Source: Takakia lepidozioides (taxonomy: Eukaryota; Streptophyta; Takakiopsida; Takakiales; Takakiaceae). Taken from it: DNA of 64,000 nt. The position numbers and the translations under genes were made by a program. The DNA lies in the NCBI GenBank assembly GCA_030704615.1, contig CM060732.1, positions 32,345,053-32,409,052 of the forward strand, in the 5' to 3' direction. The notes below the pieces were generated by a model. The model did not search any database, was not told the origin of the DNA, and was given only the letters and a program-made list of their open reading frames with translations. The stretch's first letter is position 1. Each line of letters opens with the position of its first letter. Below, piece by piece: positions 44,343 to 56,190 of the stretch.

Positions 44343-45860
44343 TTATGTTTTGCCAAAGCAAGAGAGCCCATTGCAATTTGAGGCTTGTGTCATTTGATAT
44401 GACACTCGTTTTGATGCAACAAGTAGATTTGGATTTATGAAAGTTGTTTTTGTTGAAGGAGAGCTGTACTCCGCATTTGGGGTGCACAAGGTTCCCATAG
44501 GTGTCTCAGGTAGAATGCCTCGTGCAACACATGTTGCGGTGCTAACAAAGCAGGGTCTATCCCTGGTGTCTGACAGCAGGGCAGCCCAATCTTCTGACTG
44601 CATTGGGTCTGACGCATTGCCAATCACCTGACATGTTGACCATGTTCACCACTCGGATATCATAGAGACAAGACTGATCTTTAAAGATGGAGCTAACCTT
44701 TCAATGTGTTTTAGAGGCTGCAAGTCACTCTTGTGCATCAACGAATAATACGTGACAATAGACTGTACATGTTTTCACTAGCCAAACAATATTACACCAA
44801 ATTACATTACTGGACCCTCTCTGAACTATTGCACTCTCCAAATGAGAGTGAGCATTCACTGCATATATTCCACATCTTTATGCCCGTACCACACGACATC
44901 ATTATCACGACAAGCTCCTGGCCTTGGAACGCATCAGCTGTATTAATGTGAACTCCCTTGCTGGTAGAGTTTGCCCTACCACAGCTACAAACTCTTTCTC
45001 CAAGCACGTCAGCTGCTGCTTGTATGGTGTGATGATGCCAACTGACACGTTTGCTGAGGGTGCATCGCCTGCTACTCCAGTAAGCACTTTCTGAAAATGC
45101 TGGTATAGCCGGATGGCCACTTGAGCCTCCATCTTGTTCTGGAAAGAGACCGAGCCACCGTGTGACTCTCGGCCAGGGCTGATGTCAAAAAACAGATATG
45201 GCTGCAACAAAGGATCCTGGTGGTAAATTTCGGCAGGAAGCCCTCTAACACTCTCACTATCAACCAATTTGCCCTGATAGAAAGAGCGAGATGGAAATTC
45301 ACGAATTTAAGGATGCATGCGATATACAGAGAGAAGAATTGCGGGACACCCTGCTTGCTGAAACCACTCAAACAAGCTACGACTGTATTTCCTTGTGTCA
45401 GCAGCCCGGCTGATCACCGTCGCTGACAACTGCTGGGGATCCCCAACAAGAATACGGCGTGCAGCCCGTAAACTAAGTGGGGGCAACACAAAAACCTCGC
45501 TGGCCTGTGCGCCTCATCAATGACCACCATATCAAAACCATGTGTAAGGGAACTGAAATCTTGTGGCCACTGGAATGGGATGAAGGAGTGAGCTGCCTTG
45601 TAAGCTTCATGTCCATACCCCGATATTTGCTTCTAGCCTGAGAGCATAGCTTGCATCACGGTTGAGTGCCTCGCAAAATTTGTAGCAGCATTGCTGTCTT
45701 AAGGTGCTTGATTCTTTTGGCGTTGTACTCTCACGTCTTGAAGTGCCGCAGCAAGTTGCTGCGTCATTTCTGTCCACGGGAGAGATACAATTTTACCAAT
45801 CTAGATAGCAGATCTCCAGGAGGCTCTCTTTCGCAGCCACGAGGGGACATCATGACCTGA
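44343..45860 (-). pseudogene. SEN1/UPF1-like superfamily 1 helicase, truncated C-terminal fragment
   Basis: Minus-strand motifs in order: 'FDMVVIDEA' (motif II, 45511-45535), 'PPLSLRAARRILVGDPQQLS' (motif III), 'LLSVYRMHP', 'VSVGIITPYKQQLTCLEKEF', 'INTADAFQGQE' (motif V, near 44920-44945) and a C-terminal 'GNASDPMQSEDWAALLSD'. The family unwinds RNA or R-loops with ATP. A one-base loss right after DEA and a frame change before 'INTAD' break it. The segment with motif VI (an RRMNVALTRA-type sequence) was not found. Everything upstream of about 45860, including the Walker A motif, is missing because the duplicated block starts there. Confidence 0.8.
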
Positions 45861-45861
45861 A

Positions 45862-46400
45862 GTGTATTGCAATGAAGAGCGGATTGTGTTTGTGATCGAA
45901 GGGACTTCAACTCCGGGAGCAGGGTTGAGTTTCATATCTACTCAAGCTCAGTGCTGCCGATTGGAGTCCTTTTCTGGCTATTGGTGTATTTAGAGGAACG
46001 TTTCTCATTGGAGTAAGGATAGGGAGGCCGCACGTTTCTCGATGGGAGGGGGAGTAGTTCAACTCCTTCAAGCGCCGGGAGTTGTGCATGGAGGAAGGCA
46101 AGGAGTGGTTAGCACCGCAGAGAAGAATTTCTCAGTCAGATGCAACGACGTATCTCCCAAAGGTTACCAAACAAGGTTCAAGGTGGTCGCATCTCATAAT
46201 ACTTCACGGAAACCTAGAATTCCTGTTCAAAAGGTCCCATCAGTCGCAACAACTGCTGGGGCCAGGCTCAGGAACAGACATTTGTCCTTAGGTAAGACAT
46301 GTAATAGATGTTTTGAGATGGACCTTGGTGACAATGTTGATTTTGTGGATTTGAACAAAGTTGGATATGTTGTAGTGCTCATGGGGTGTTAGACCTACAC
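45862..46400 (+). mobile_element. LINE tail, duplicated copy
   Basis: This is the copy of 23072-23610, the 3' part of the F-A-D-D-type LINE. The RT domain itself is absent here because the duplication starts downstream of it. Confidence 0.7.
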
Positions 46401-46651
46401 ATAAGTTCTCAGTAAAGTGAGCACTTGCAAAAAGCAATAAAAGCTCAATACTTGTCAAGATGAATGCAAAACTTCTCTTTGAATATGATGATGAAACCCT
46501 GTAAGACTTTATTTACAACATGTACAATGGGTGAACGCGCATATGATGTGAAGTTCCCAAAAAAGCGGGGGGAGGAACAAGAAACAAGAGAAAAAAACAA
46601 AAAGTTATAGTAAGCTACTCAATCAGCGACGAAAACAAAAGCTATAGTAAA

Positions 46652-47289
46652 CTACTCAAGCAGAGCAACCCTCCCAGCCAATAGCCTGGAGGAGATCAGG
46701 CAAGGAGATAGGCAAAGTGTCAGGCAGAGGCGGAAGACGAGATGATGCGGAGCTAGCCACATCAGCCCGATGCAAAATAGAGATGGCTTGTGCTCTCTGC
46801 AAAGCAACTGAAACACGTTGTTCATAGTAGGCGACAAGGACGGAGCATGTGGGATGCCAGTGGACCCGCTCTTGGCTGCATGATGTGCACATGTCTGCAG
46901 GAAATCGTCGAAGTGCCGGTGCAATGAGCCAAATATTTCGACCGCCAGTGGAAGAAATGTGTCGGTGGGGTGACGATCGTTGTAGTCGCGTTCCTTGGCT
47001 TGGGCTGCTACAGTGGCTGCCGTGCCTGGTGTGGTAGCTGTGCGAGATAGCAGATCCGCTCGAGTGGGGTCGGCGAGAACGACATCTGCTAAGGTACGCA
47101 AACCATCTCTAGATAGGACGATGTCAACACGGCGGCGTGTAGAGTGGGACGTGAGCGTGGGTCGTAGATGTGGTTGCTCATGCAGTACATGATACCCTGC
47201 CTCCCGAGCAATAGATGCCACCGCATCACGAACCATATCATGAGACGCAGTGCGCTCACCACCACATGGACAGCGGAGGAGATGGATGG
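46652..47289 (-). pseudogene. R2-like LINE C-terminal nuclease domain, copy 2
   Basis: As in copy 1: Cys/His motif 'LRCPCGGERTASHD', then 'RRRVDIVLSRDGLRTLADVV' and 'ADPTRADL'. The open frame runs on to 46652, where copy 1 has an earlier stop. Confidence 0.65.
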
Positions 47290-48540
47290 CAACACTACAA
47301 CAGATGAGCGTTTTTATGACTGCACATATGACTATTTTTTCAGTCCTATATGCGTTCATGACTACGTCACTCTGCAGTGAAAAAAACCCTGTCATAGCGA
47401 CTAGTCTTTAGGACTGCGTTTTGCAAGTCATAGCCGTGTCTGCGTGCGTGGCACGTGGAGTCAAGCTGCAGAGAGCGATGTAATCACAACTATATGATTT
47501 ATATATGATTAACTATATGACTACATGTCTACAAAGTATATGATTCCATTGGAGAGGCTTCAGAGGGACACATGTAGCACTCCAGATGTGACACGTGTCC
47601 ACATGGACAACATATATGACCTACACGTGAGAAAGAATATCGTATCATATAATGCTATGATGCCATGATGTAGTCATGAGTATATAACTTCATGACTAAA
47701 GAGGTTTTTTAATAATATTTTAATTTAATAAATTAAATCATACAATTATAATATTTAGATTATTAATTGATTTAAATTCTCATTAGGTTTCTAGGTTCAT
47801 AGAATGGAAGGCATTGTTGTCTTTTATTTTTTTATTTTTTTTTTTGTTAACAAAGAGGGACAGTGGGGGGACAGTGGCCTCCATAACTTTATAGGTAATG
47901 GACATAAAATGTCCTTGGATACAAAGAGGAAAAAATAACCTCTGGATAGAGTGCCATAGAGGCTGAAAGAGGAAGACACAGCTTCGCGTACCAAGACAAG
48001 AAAGAGTAGTAAGAAGGAAAGCAAGTAAAGAAGGGGGTCTGCATAGAACTAAAGAGTCTAGCTGGAAAAGAGACTACAGCCAGAAACTACTGCCATAACT
48101 TGGAAACAGAAAGGCACCGAGCTGAGGAGAAGAACTGAAAATCAGCTAACACTGTCATAAGAAAGTTGGGCCCTGGCCTTTCACTTCCTAAATGATCTAG
48201 AGATGGAGAGACATCCCTGCAGGGGTCGTGCTCTTCAGCTCAAAACCAACCAATTGATCATCTACCCATGCAGGTTTCTTGTAGCTATCTTTCCACAGGG
48301 AATCATAGGTAATCTGGAGATTGAAATCCGGCCCTCTTGGATGAATCTGGACCTACACTCTATCCCTGCTCCTTCAGATATCCTTGCCTTTGCACAAATC
48401 ATGCATACATCATTGCCTTGCTGCTAGCAGCTGACAATGACAGCCTATAAATATTCCAACAAACACCCCAACCCTACTTATCACACTAGTTCCTATGCTG
48501 ACTTGCATCTGCTTCCAACATGAATTCACCTTTTTGCCTG

Positions 48541-49108
48541 GATTGTTCCACCATTGACTGGGGTCGGAAACATATTCATTCCAGAGCTTCTCCTCGTCTC
48601 TGTTAACAGTTTTTCGATACTTTCCTGTCTCCAAAACCTCCATCCCGCGCCCTTGCTGTGCATATCGTGCAAGCATCGCGTTCCATGACACCACATCTTG
48701 TTCAGCCATAGTGTTGAAGGCTCTCTCCGCATCCTCAATGCTCCCACATTTGGCATACATGTCCACGAGGTATTGTTCAAAATCACACATGGTACAATTC
48801 CAGCTTTGGTGATGCAACCATGCACCTCTTTGCCCTTTTCCCGGGCTGCTAGGCTTGCACACGCACTACAAACACACACTAAAATGATGTGGTCGAGCTT
48901 CACCCCTTTCCCCATCATTTGCTTATAGGTATCCAAAGCCTCCATCCTGCTGTGCATACCCTGCAAGCATCGCACTCCACGACACCACATCTCGTTTAGC
49001 CATAGTGTTGAACACTCCCTTGACATTGGCATATATGTCCAGAACTAGGGGAAAGTATTCATTCCATAGCTTCTCCTCATCTCTGTTACCTCTTTTGGAT
49101 ACTTTCAT
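48541..49108 (-). pseudogene. Captured PPR-repeat fragments in CACTA copy 2
   Basis: Copy of 25740-26307. Here 'LVDMYAKCGSIEDAERAF', 'TMAEQDVVSWNAMLARYA' and 'RDEEKLWNEYVSDPSQWW' are in one frame without the stop seen in copy 1. This version is closer to the source gene. Confidence 0.7.
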
Positions 49109-49562
49109 GTTGTCACATTGGCAGTATCATGTCAAAGTCACTCCAAACTATCCCAGGTTCACTCAACCAACTAACTTGCAGAATTCAACATGAAAATTTA
49201 GGGCCGATTCTGATAAGAGGGAAAAACAGGGTGAAATGTGTTGAAAAAGGTGCCTTTATTAGCAGACCATTTTCTCGTCACTACAAAACTAGCCATCCAA
49301 CACCCCGTTGGCATGCTGATAGTTGATCAGGTGAACTGCATTGCAGCCATGTTGACTGCAAATGACAACATACAACATGTCTCGGTAGAATTGAAATCAG
49401 GCCCTAGATAAGCCTCTGTGTCCTCACCACCAGGTTATCTCAGCAACTTCAAACAAGAGACAAGTGCCGAAGCTAGAAAAAACTCATATCCTTGGTCACG
49501 AGTCCACAATCTATCCCAACAGAGTTCAAAAAGATATTGATTTAAGTGCTCTGCACTGTTCA

Positions 49563-49626
49563 CCTTGGCACGGGGGTCATAATTTTTGTAGATGCGGCGG
49601 CCAAATCTTGACATCTTCCTTTTCTT
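49563..49626 (-). pseudogene. Captured citrate synthase exon fragment in CACTA copy 2
   Basis: 'RIYKNYDPRAK' is followed by GTGAAC, an intact donor site. The upstream part reads 'KRKMSRFGRR' against 'KRKMSGLGHR' in copy 1, so the catalytic His of the GHR motif is changed here. Confidence 0.65.
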
Positions 49627-51629
49627 GCACACATTAAAACATAAGAGAGAGAGATTCTCATGCGAAGGGTCCTGCCTCAAACCGCCAGCAACAGCGCAGG
49701 CTGTAGGATTTCGAGGATGAGCAGCCATGGCAGCGCGTACAATGCGTATTGTACGCGGGACATCCTCCGTATGTGGCTACGCTCACAAGCGTCCCCGAGG
49801 AGCTCAGCTTGGTCATAGCAGGCCGTGTTTCAATCTCTGCCTGCTCAATTGCACCGTGGTGGTTCGATCTCACATACCAATCCGACATTACCTGACTACA
49901 GATATAAGCAGCACACACAAGAGGTCCTTTTGGGTTGATGGTCGGTCAAATCCTCTATGGGTCATGACACAAGGTAAAAGACAATGTGGTGAGGATACCT
50001 TCTTCTTCGACCTATTTCAGCCTGTTTTGCCCTCTCATCAGACTCGGCCCTGAGATGCATATTGAATTTTGTAAGTTAGCTCGGTGGGTGGATCTGTGGT
50101 TGTTTAGAATGACTTTGACAAGTTGCTGCCGATGTGGCAACATGAAAGTATCCAAAAACAGGTAACAGAGATGAGGAGAAGCTTTGGAATGAACACTTTT
50201 CCGACCCCAGTCAATGGCGGGACAATGGAGACAAAAAGGTGAGTGCATGTTGGACTACACTAGAGAGAAGTAGATGCAATTTAGAATTAGAACTACTGTA
50301 ATAATTAGGGTTGGGGTTTGCTGGAAGAACTTCACGCCATCAGTGTCAGCTGCTAGCAGCAAGTATTCATGATTTGTACACAGACATGGATAGCTGAAGG
50401 ACCAGGGATAGAGGTCCAGGTTCATCCAAGAGGGCCGGATTTCAAACACAATATTAGTTCTGATTCCCTGTGGATCAATAGCTACAAGAAATCTGCCAGA
50501 ACTAACAGACTGAAAAGACTGAAAAGAAGCTTACCATGATGGTGGAGGAATGCACAGAATCACGTGAGGATGCTGGAATGTACACATATACATTGGTGCT
50601 GTCCATTGCTGTCTACAGATCAACAAGAAAATGCCAAAAGACTCCATGTGCTATACTCTGATATAATGTGCAAAGATGTTACACAGTTCGAATTGAGCAA
50701 TGAGACCGTCCTTGGGAGCCCTGCTATGAGCAACACACAATGAGGAGGTTGAGGCAATAAGGTCGAGTCTGTTTAAGTGTGCCCGAGTAAACAGAAAAGC
50801 TTAGGGGTCATACATGCTCAAGCGAGTCCTTGAGACCATTCTCACTTGAAAAGCTACGCTAACAGGCAGATTGACCAATTTTGCACTCAAAACTTTCTTT
50901 CCTAACCTGTGTGACGATGCATTAACTGTGTCTGAATGGCTGCAGGTGTCATATGTCACAAACCCAAGCATGTATTCCATTGGCTGCCACCACCACACTG
51001 CCACAAGTTTACTTGGCAAGTTAGACAAAAGGATTGGCTGATTGTGCACTCAAAACTGTCCTAGCCTGTGTGATGATACTTGAAACTGAGTCTGAATGGC
51101 TGCAAGAGGCAGATGTCGCAAACTCAAGCATGTCGTCCGATTGGTGGATGGCAGAATACAATTTGTACTTCATGGTAGTGCCTTGTGGTGATTATGTATA
51201 AAGTAGCCTCACAGCCTAAGTTACTGGGAGGATATTGGTGTCCTTACTCTACCCAGGTGAAGTAATAGCCATACGTGCACTACATGTCAGTACCTTTTGG
51301 TAGCAAGACCGTGTTGAACCCTCGGATAGGTCTTCTGCAACCAATCCTAAGGAGGAATTTGGCAAACTTTCTATCCTACACGCTGCTGGAACTTTCTTAT
51401 TCAAAACCTGAAGACTTACATCAGTGCCTTTCCTCATGGCACCGGTTGAGCATCAGCTGCAGAGCCTGTGCTCCCTCCACTCCGTCAAATGTCACACAGA
51501 AAAGCTATCACCAGGCGTCAAACTTGCATTTGAAGGTCCATCTGCGTGCCCAGAAGGTGCAATATGATGCATGTTGCCACTCGAAAGGATTATTGGCACA
51601 CTAATCCAAACCATATCCAGCAGATTCAC

Positions 51630-52097
51630 TCTCTGCCACCAGAGCCCCTCCTGTGCACTAGGAAGACCAGCTGCGTCCCACACCCTTTCTGCCATTGTCT
51701 CCACAGCAATTGCAATACCCTTTTCACACTCACCTTTGCCAAGTAGAGGCCCAATCCTCCTTCTCAGCACTGCTGGCAGCAATGACCCTTGCGAACCCCA
51801 CACCCTATCCCTATCCAAAGTTGTCTCAAGAGTCCAACCTATCTCCACCTCCAGCTTCTTATCTGAGAGCACTAGGAGCAACAACAGGCTGTTACTGCTG
51901 GCTTTCTTGTCCATGTTCCAGTAACTATAAAACTTCCCCACAAACACTGCAGAGGAGACAGCAGGATGGCCAAGTGCCTCCATAGTGACCACAATCACCT
52001 CTGTCCCCGTGTGGTAGCGCAGTACATCAATGACCGTGTTGACTCGCTCCACCAGCCCACGGCTCAACACACCAGCCTGGTCAGATACCCAACGCAT
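51630..52097 (-). pseudogene. Captured TPM-domain fragment in CACTA copy 2
   Basis: One continuous frame from 'MRWVSDQAGVLSRGLVERVN' through 'GKFYSYWNMDKKASSNSLLL' to 'IGPLLGKGECEKGIAIAVE' covers nearly the whole TPM fold. This copy lacks the one-base loss of copy 1. Confidence 0.7.
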
Positions 52098-52929
52098 CGT
52101 CTCCTCTCCTCCTCCTCTTCTCCTTCCTGCATCATTTTCTCAAGAGTAGGAAGGTCTGCAAAGCCTCCATCCCACGCCCTTGCATACATGACACAACATC
52201 AAATAGATGGTGAAATGCAGGAGACAAAAAAGCCTAAGTCCCAGCCCGATGTAAAGTTCGGCGGTGTAATCTTAAACCGTTAGATCTTATACAATCTAGA
52301 CCGTTAGATCCTGTAAAATCTAACGATTCAAAATAATTTCCATCACATGATCTAGCCTTGTACAACCATGACCATTGCGTATTTTAATCTCATATATCTT
52401 GCGATGCTTGTTAAGCCACGTCCATCCAGGTCCAATTTATTGAACAGATATCAAATCGACACACCGTATAGGCGGAGGGATGAACCCATCCATTGGATGA
52501 ATTCATTAATGTATGTGCCTTTTAAATGACACGTGTAATGATGTAGTCATATATATAGAGTTATGAAACAATTTGCAGTAAGGGACTCATAAATTTACAT
52601 GCCATGTCATCGATGGATAAACTTATCAAATGGATGAATACATTCATGTATGTACTTTCAAAATGACACGTGTAGGGATGTAGTCGTATAAATAGAGCTG
52701 TAAAAGTATCTTCAGTCATGGAGTCACAAGATTCCATGAAACATCACACTAGTCATAAAACCATCCCTGTCATCATGGTCAACAATGTTTGACCAATGCT
52801 CCCTAACTTTCCGGAGTCATGTAATGATATCCATAACTACAAAGTGGTAAAACTATGACTGCAACGCATTTCAGCACTCTGTAGTCGTACACCTAGTGCC
52901 GTTTTTATGACTCCGCCAAATCCATAGTC

Positions 52930-55337
52930 CTAAAAACGCTCATCTCTTGTAGTGCAAGGACATCGATGGGCTGAAGACAGACGCAGCGCTGAAGGCCCAA
53001 TGTCGAAGGATGAGGCAAACCGAGTTGAAGGCGGAGCACAGTAGTGAAAATGTGCGATATTGGGTCGTGCTGTCAACCATGCCTCTGCTCCGGGTCCTGC
53101 GCATGATAGAAGTCGGGCTCGATGCAACTCAGAAGAAGCACTTGAGAGCATGCCGGAAAAGGAATGACGGTGCACGCGCTCGGAAATGGACTCATGAAGA
53201 TGGTCGAGGCCTTGAGCAACCAACTGCTCAAATGGTGGTAGACATGCTCGCGCCGGTGCCGGAAGAAGATCTCGTGCAGAGCGGAGATGCTGCTGGAAGG
53301 GTAAAATGCCACTGTCGACATGTGCAACGGCGTCCATAAGGATGGGACGATGGTCACAGAGAAATCGTGAAGCGAGGGCTGGCGCCACCAATGCCCAACT
53401 GCCAAGGAAAGCTGACGGGGTGGTAGTGACAGTGGACAAAAGACCCACACCACCGGAAGAGACGGGCAAGGTGGCTTGCTATCGTGGCAAAAGTCGCTGA
53501 GCTCCTGGTCCTAACAATCTCCCGAAGATAGTCATCATGGTAGTATCAAACCCAGATAAGAGGTGTAGGAAATGTGGGCTGGGTGGAACAGTGCGCAAGA
53601 GATATGAGGGACGCTGAAGGAAACATTTGGTCAAGATTCCATATGCTACCTGTACATCTCCGAGCCTAGGAAGGAGATCGGCGTGGGTGGCATCCTTGTG
53701 GAGTGCATCTTCCAAGAAGGACGTTGTGAACTGGGTGGTGCCAAAAGGGACTCCCAGGATTCTGATGCCATTGGGCGGAGCAATGAAGTGAGCAGGGAGG
53801 ACAAAATCTGCAGGGAGACCGGACGGAGACCACACCGCACATTTGCGAGGTTGCACTGAAAGGCCCACGACAGAGAGTTGGGTGACAAAATGATAGTAAG
53901 CTGAAAGTACCTGTGAGGCAGGGCCTACAATGTGCGTGTCGTCTGCCACCGACGGAAAAAGACAAGATGAGTGAACTTGTGCAGAAGCCGTGAGGGCGCG
54001 GACATGAGCCATGACAAACAAAGGTCCTCCTAAAGGGTCGCCTTGGCGGGTCCCAACCTCGGACTGAATGATGGAGCACTCACCTAGGCGAGAATGATGA
54101 CTGTAGTATAGGGGAGTGGTGGATGCATAGAATAATTGAACAAACGGAATGAGCTGGTGGAAATCTCCTCCGGCTGAACGGAGCTCCTAAAAGATAGCCA
54201 CTCGTGACACAGTGTTGAAAGCGTTGGTGACGTCGACCTGGAGAACCACCCAATCCGGATGAAGATCAAGAGCTGCACGAATCCCCTGAACCACCGCCTC
54301 GCAACTGCCTCGAGTGGCGACCCCGAACTGGTGCGGAAAAAGGTGTCCGGAGAAGGCATCTCGAAACTGAAGACAAAGTGAGCGGCTGACAAGGCGGTAA
54401 AGAACCTCTCCAATTGCGATAGGGCGGATGCCAGTACCTGAGGGTTTGCTCATAGCCAACAATCTGGAGGCCCCAAGGAGACGGGCCACTGGGGCAGGGA
54501 TACGGCCAGCAGCAATAAAGGAGCAAATCTAAAATAGCTGAGAGAAGCCACTAGCAGAGTCATGTGGAGAGAAACAGTCGTGTAAGTGCTCATACAGGAG
54601 ACCGGAAGGACCTGCCGCTGCAAGATGGGGACTGCGCGTGAAGGCCTGAGTGAAGACCTCCCGATCTAGCTTGAGATCCTGGTCTGGCTCGAAGTCCTCA
54701 ACAAAAAGCGGCAGAATATCCTGAGCTGATGGGTGAAGGGCTTCGAGGGCAGTGACAGTATCCGGTGATGGAGGCGCTGGTGAGGAAGGTGCTAAAGCCT
54801 TGGCCGCGCGTGAGTACTCGCCAACGCGGCCTAACATGAGACTATGACGAAGTCGCCTGTGGGCCGATGAGGGTGGCTGCGTGGAGGAAGCGGGAGGGGC
54901 GCGTGCCGCAAGGGCTAGTGCCCGTAATTGATGCTCATCTTGCAGACTCTCCCAATATCCAGATAAAAAACGGCGAAGACGGATGCGCGTCTCTCTGTGC
55001 CCTGACTGACCGCCACGAGGGGGCAAAACCAAACACCACTGAGGAAATAACAAGAAAAGATACCATGCTGGTATATCATCAGGATCACGAGCCAGCCTGT
55101 CTAAGGGTAGACGGAGTGCCAGTTGGACCTCATGACGTAGTGCCACCGGAATTCTTGTATAAAGACGAGGTCTTGGCAGTTCTAATTGAAATGCGCCTAG
55201 AACATCTAGCGCTGAAAGCCAATGCCAAGCAGAGGCAGGAGGTGGCACGTGCAAGACACTGGGCTGAAATGGAGAAGTACCATTTGTGTGGGACTGATGA
55301 AGAGCCGCACACGTACGCTGGTATCGCGGAAGCCCTC
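52930..55337 (-). pseudogene. R2-like LINE reverse transcriptase, copy 2
   Basis: Frames 55254-54529, 54489-54187, 54021-53479 and 53469-52966 cover the RT in pieces, including 'VVLQVDVTNAFNTVSR' and 'FPSVADDTHIVGP'. The breaks differ from those of copy 1, so both decayed independently after the duplication. Confidence 0.75.
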
Positions 55338-56190
55338 ATGAATTAGAAGGAAATGATGCTGCTGTTACAGCTGCAGACAGCGTTCCACAGCATCAGCTGG
55401 CGAGATATAGAATTAACTAGAGGAATTCTTTCAATGGACTCAGGGCCTTCGCTTTTGCTTGATATACTCGGCTGAACTAAAGAGAATGTCAATGTGCTTC
55501 GGAATTGGGGATTGATTAAAAAGAACCCTGCAGATCTTTAAGTTTTACAGATAACACAAATACCAAAAAAACACGCGTTCACGTCTCTCGTTCCAATTTC
55601 GCTACTGTATATCAGAGGGAAGAGGGGGAGAAGCCCCTCCAAGGCTTCTGGTGGTGCAGCCCAGGATACATCCACGCGCAACCTTGAAAGCAAAGTTGCT
55701 GGAGGCGCTGCAGATCTTTGCTTGCAGGACTGAGAAGGTGGCGTCAGCGAAGTGGGCGTTACCCTTTGTCTTAGTACAGAGTCCTCGGTCTCAATCCGAC
55801 TACACGCATGTGTTTTTCTTTGAGAGGAAGTAAAGGCAGAAGACCTTAATGAGGCCTTCATGTCAATGCAAAGAGGGTTTGCATCCCCGAGCTCTCTCGA
55901 CCTCATGCAACCGCCCTCTGTTCCCTCTTTTGTCTTCCAGTTCTATGTCCCAAATTTTCTCGGGTGAGCATATTTTCGTGTCGCCATAGCATATTCTAGG
56001 GATGTTCAGAGAATATATGGAATATTTTGTTATGCGTGCTCACACGCACGGAGCTTGCCTGATCTCGGGATCATCCTGCTACAGTTCGACACGTGCACCC
56101 AAAACGCGAGCGACGTTGGGGGTATCGAAGGTCGCAGGGGATGGGGTCGATGGCTGACAGCATTTATGGAGAGTTGTACGCGAGTGTGCC
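55338..56190. other. Duplicated intergenic region before lactonase copy 2
   Basis: Copy of 39079-39924, with an 8-base difference near 55597 relative to copy 1 and scattered substitutions. No recognised domain on either strand. It may contain the lactonase promoter. Confidence 0.4.

Larger units (their letters stand above)
47293..52954. mobile_element. CACTA DNA transposon, 5662 bp, copy 2
   Basis: Same inverted termini and same CAA target duplication (47290-47292, 52955-52957) as copy 1. It was copied as part of the segmental duplication and not by a separate insertion, because the insertion site is identical. It differs by scattered substitutions and small indels, for example a short insertion near 47497. 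Confidence 0.9.
46490..55337 (-). mobile_element. R2-like LINE, copy 2, split by CACTA and truncated at its N-terminus
   Basis: Counterpart of 23700-32565. The N-terminal Pro-rich region and zinc finger are cut off at 55337 by the deletion join. It keeps RT residues lost from copy 1 ('RPIAIGEVLYRLVSRS' near 54400, 'RGSCEAVV' near 54300). It has its own damage: the RT frame breaks near 53475-53510 and at 54188. The nuclease frame (46652-47289) is longer and less damaged than in copy 1. Confidence 0.8.
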
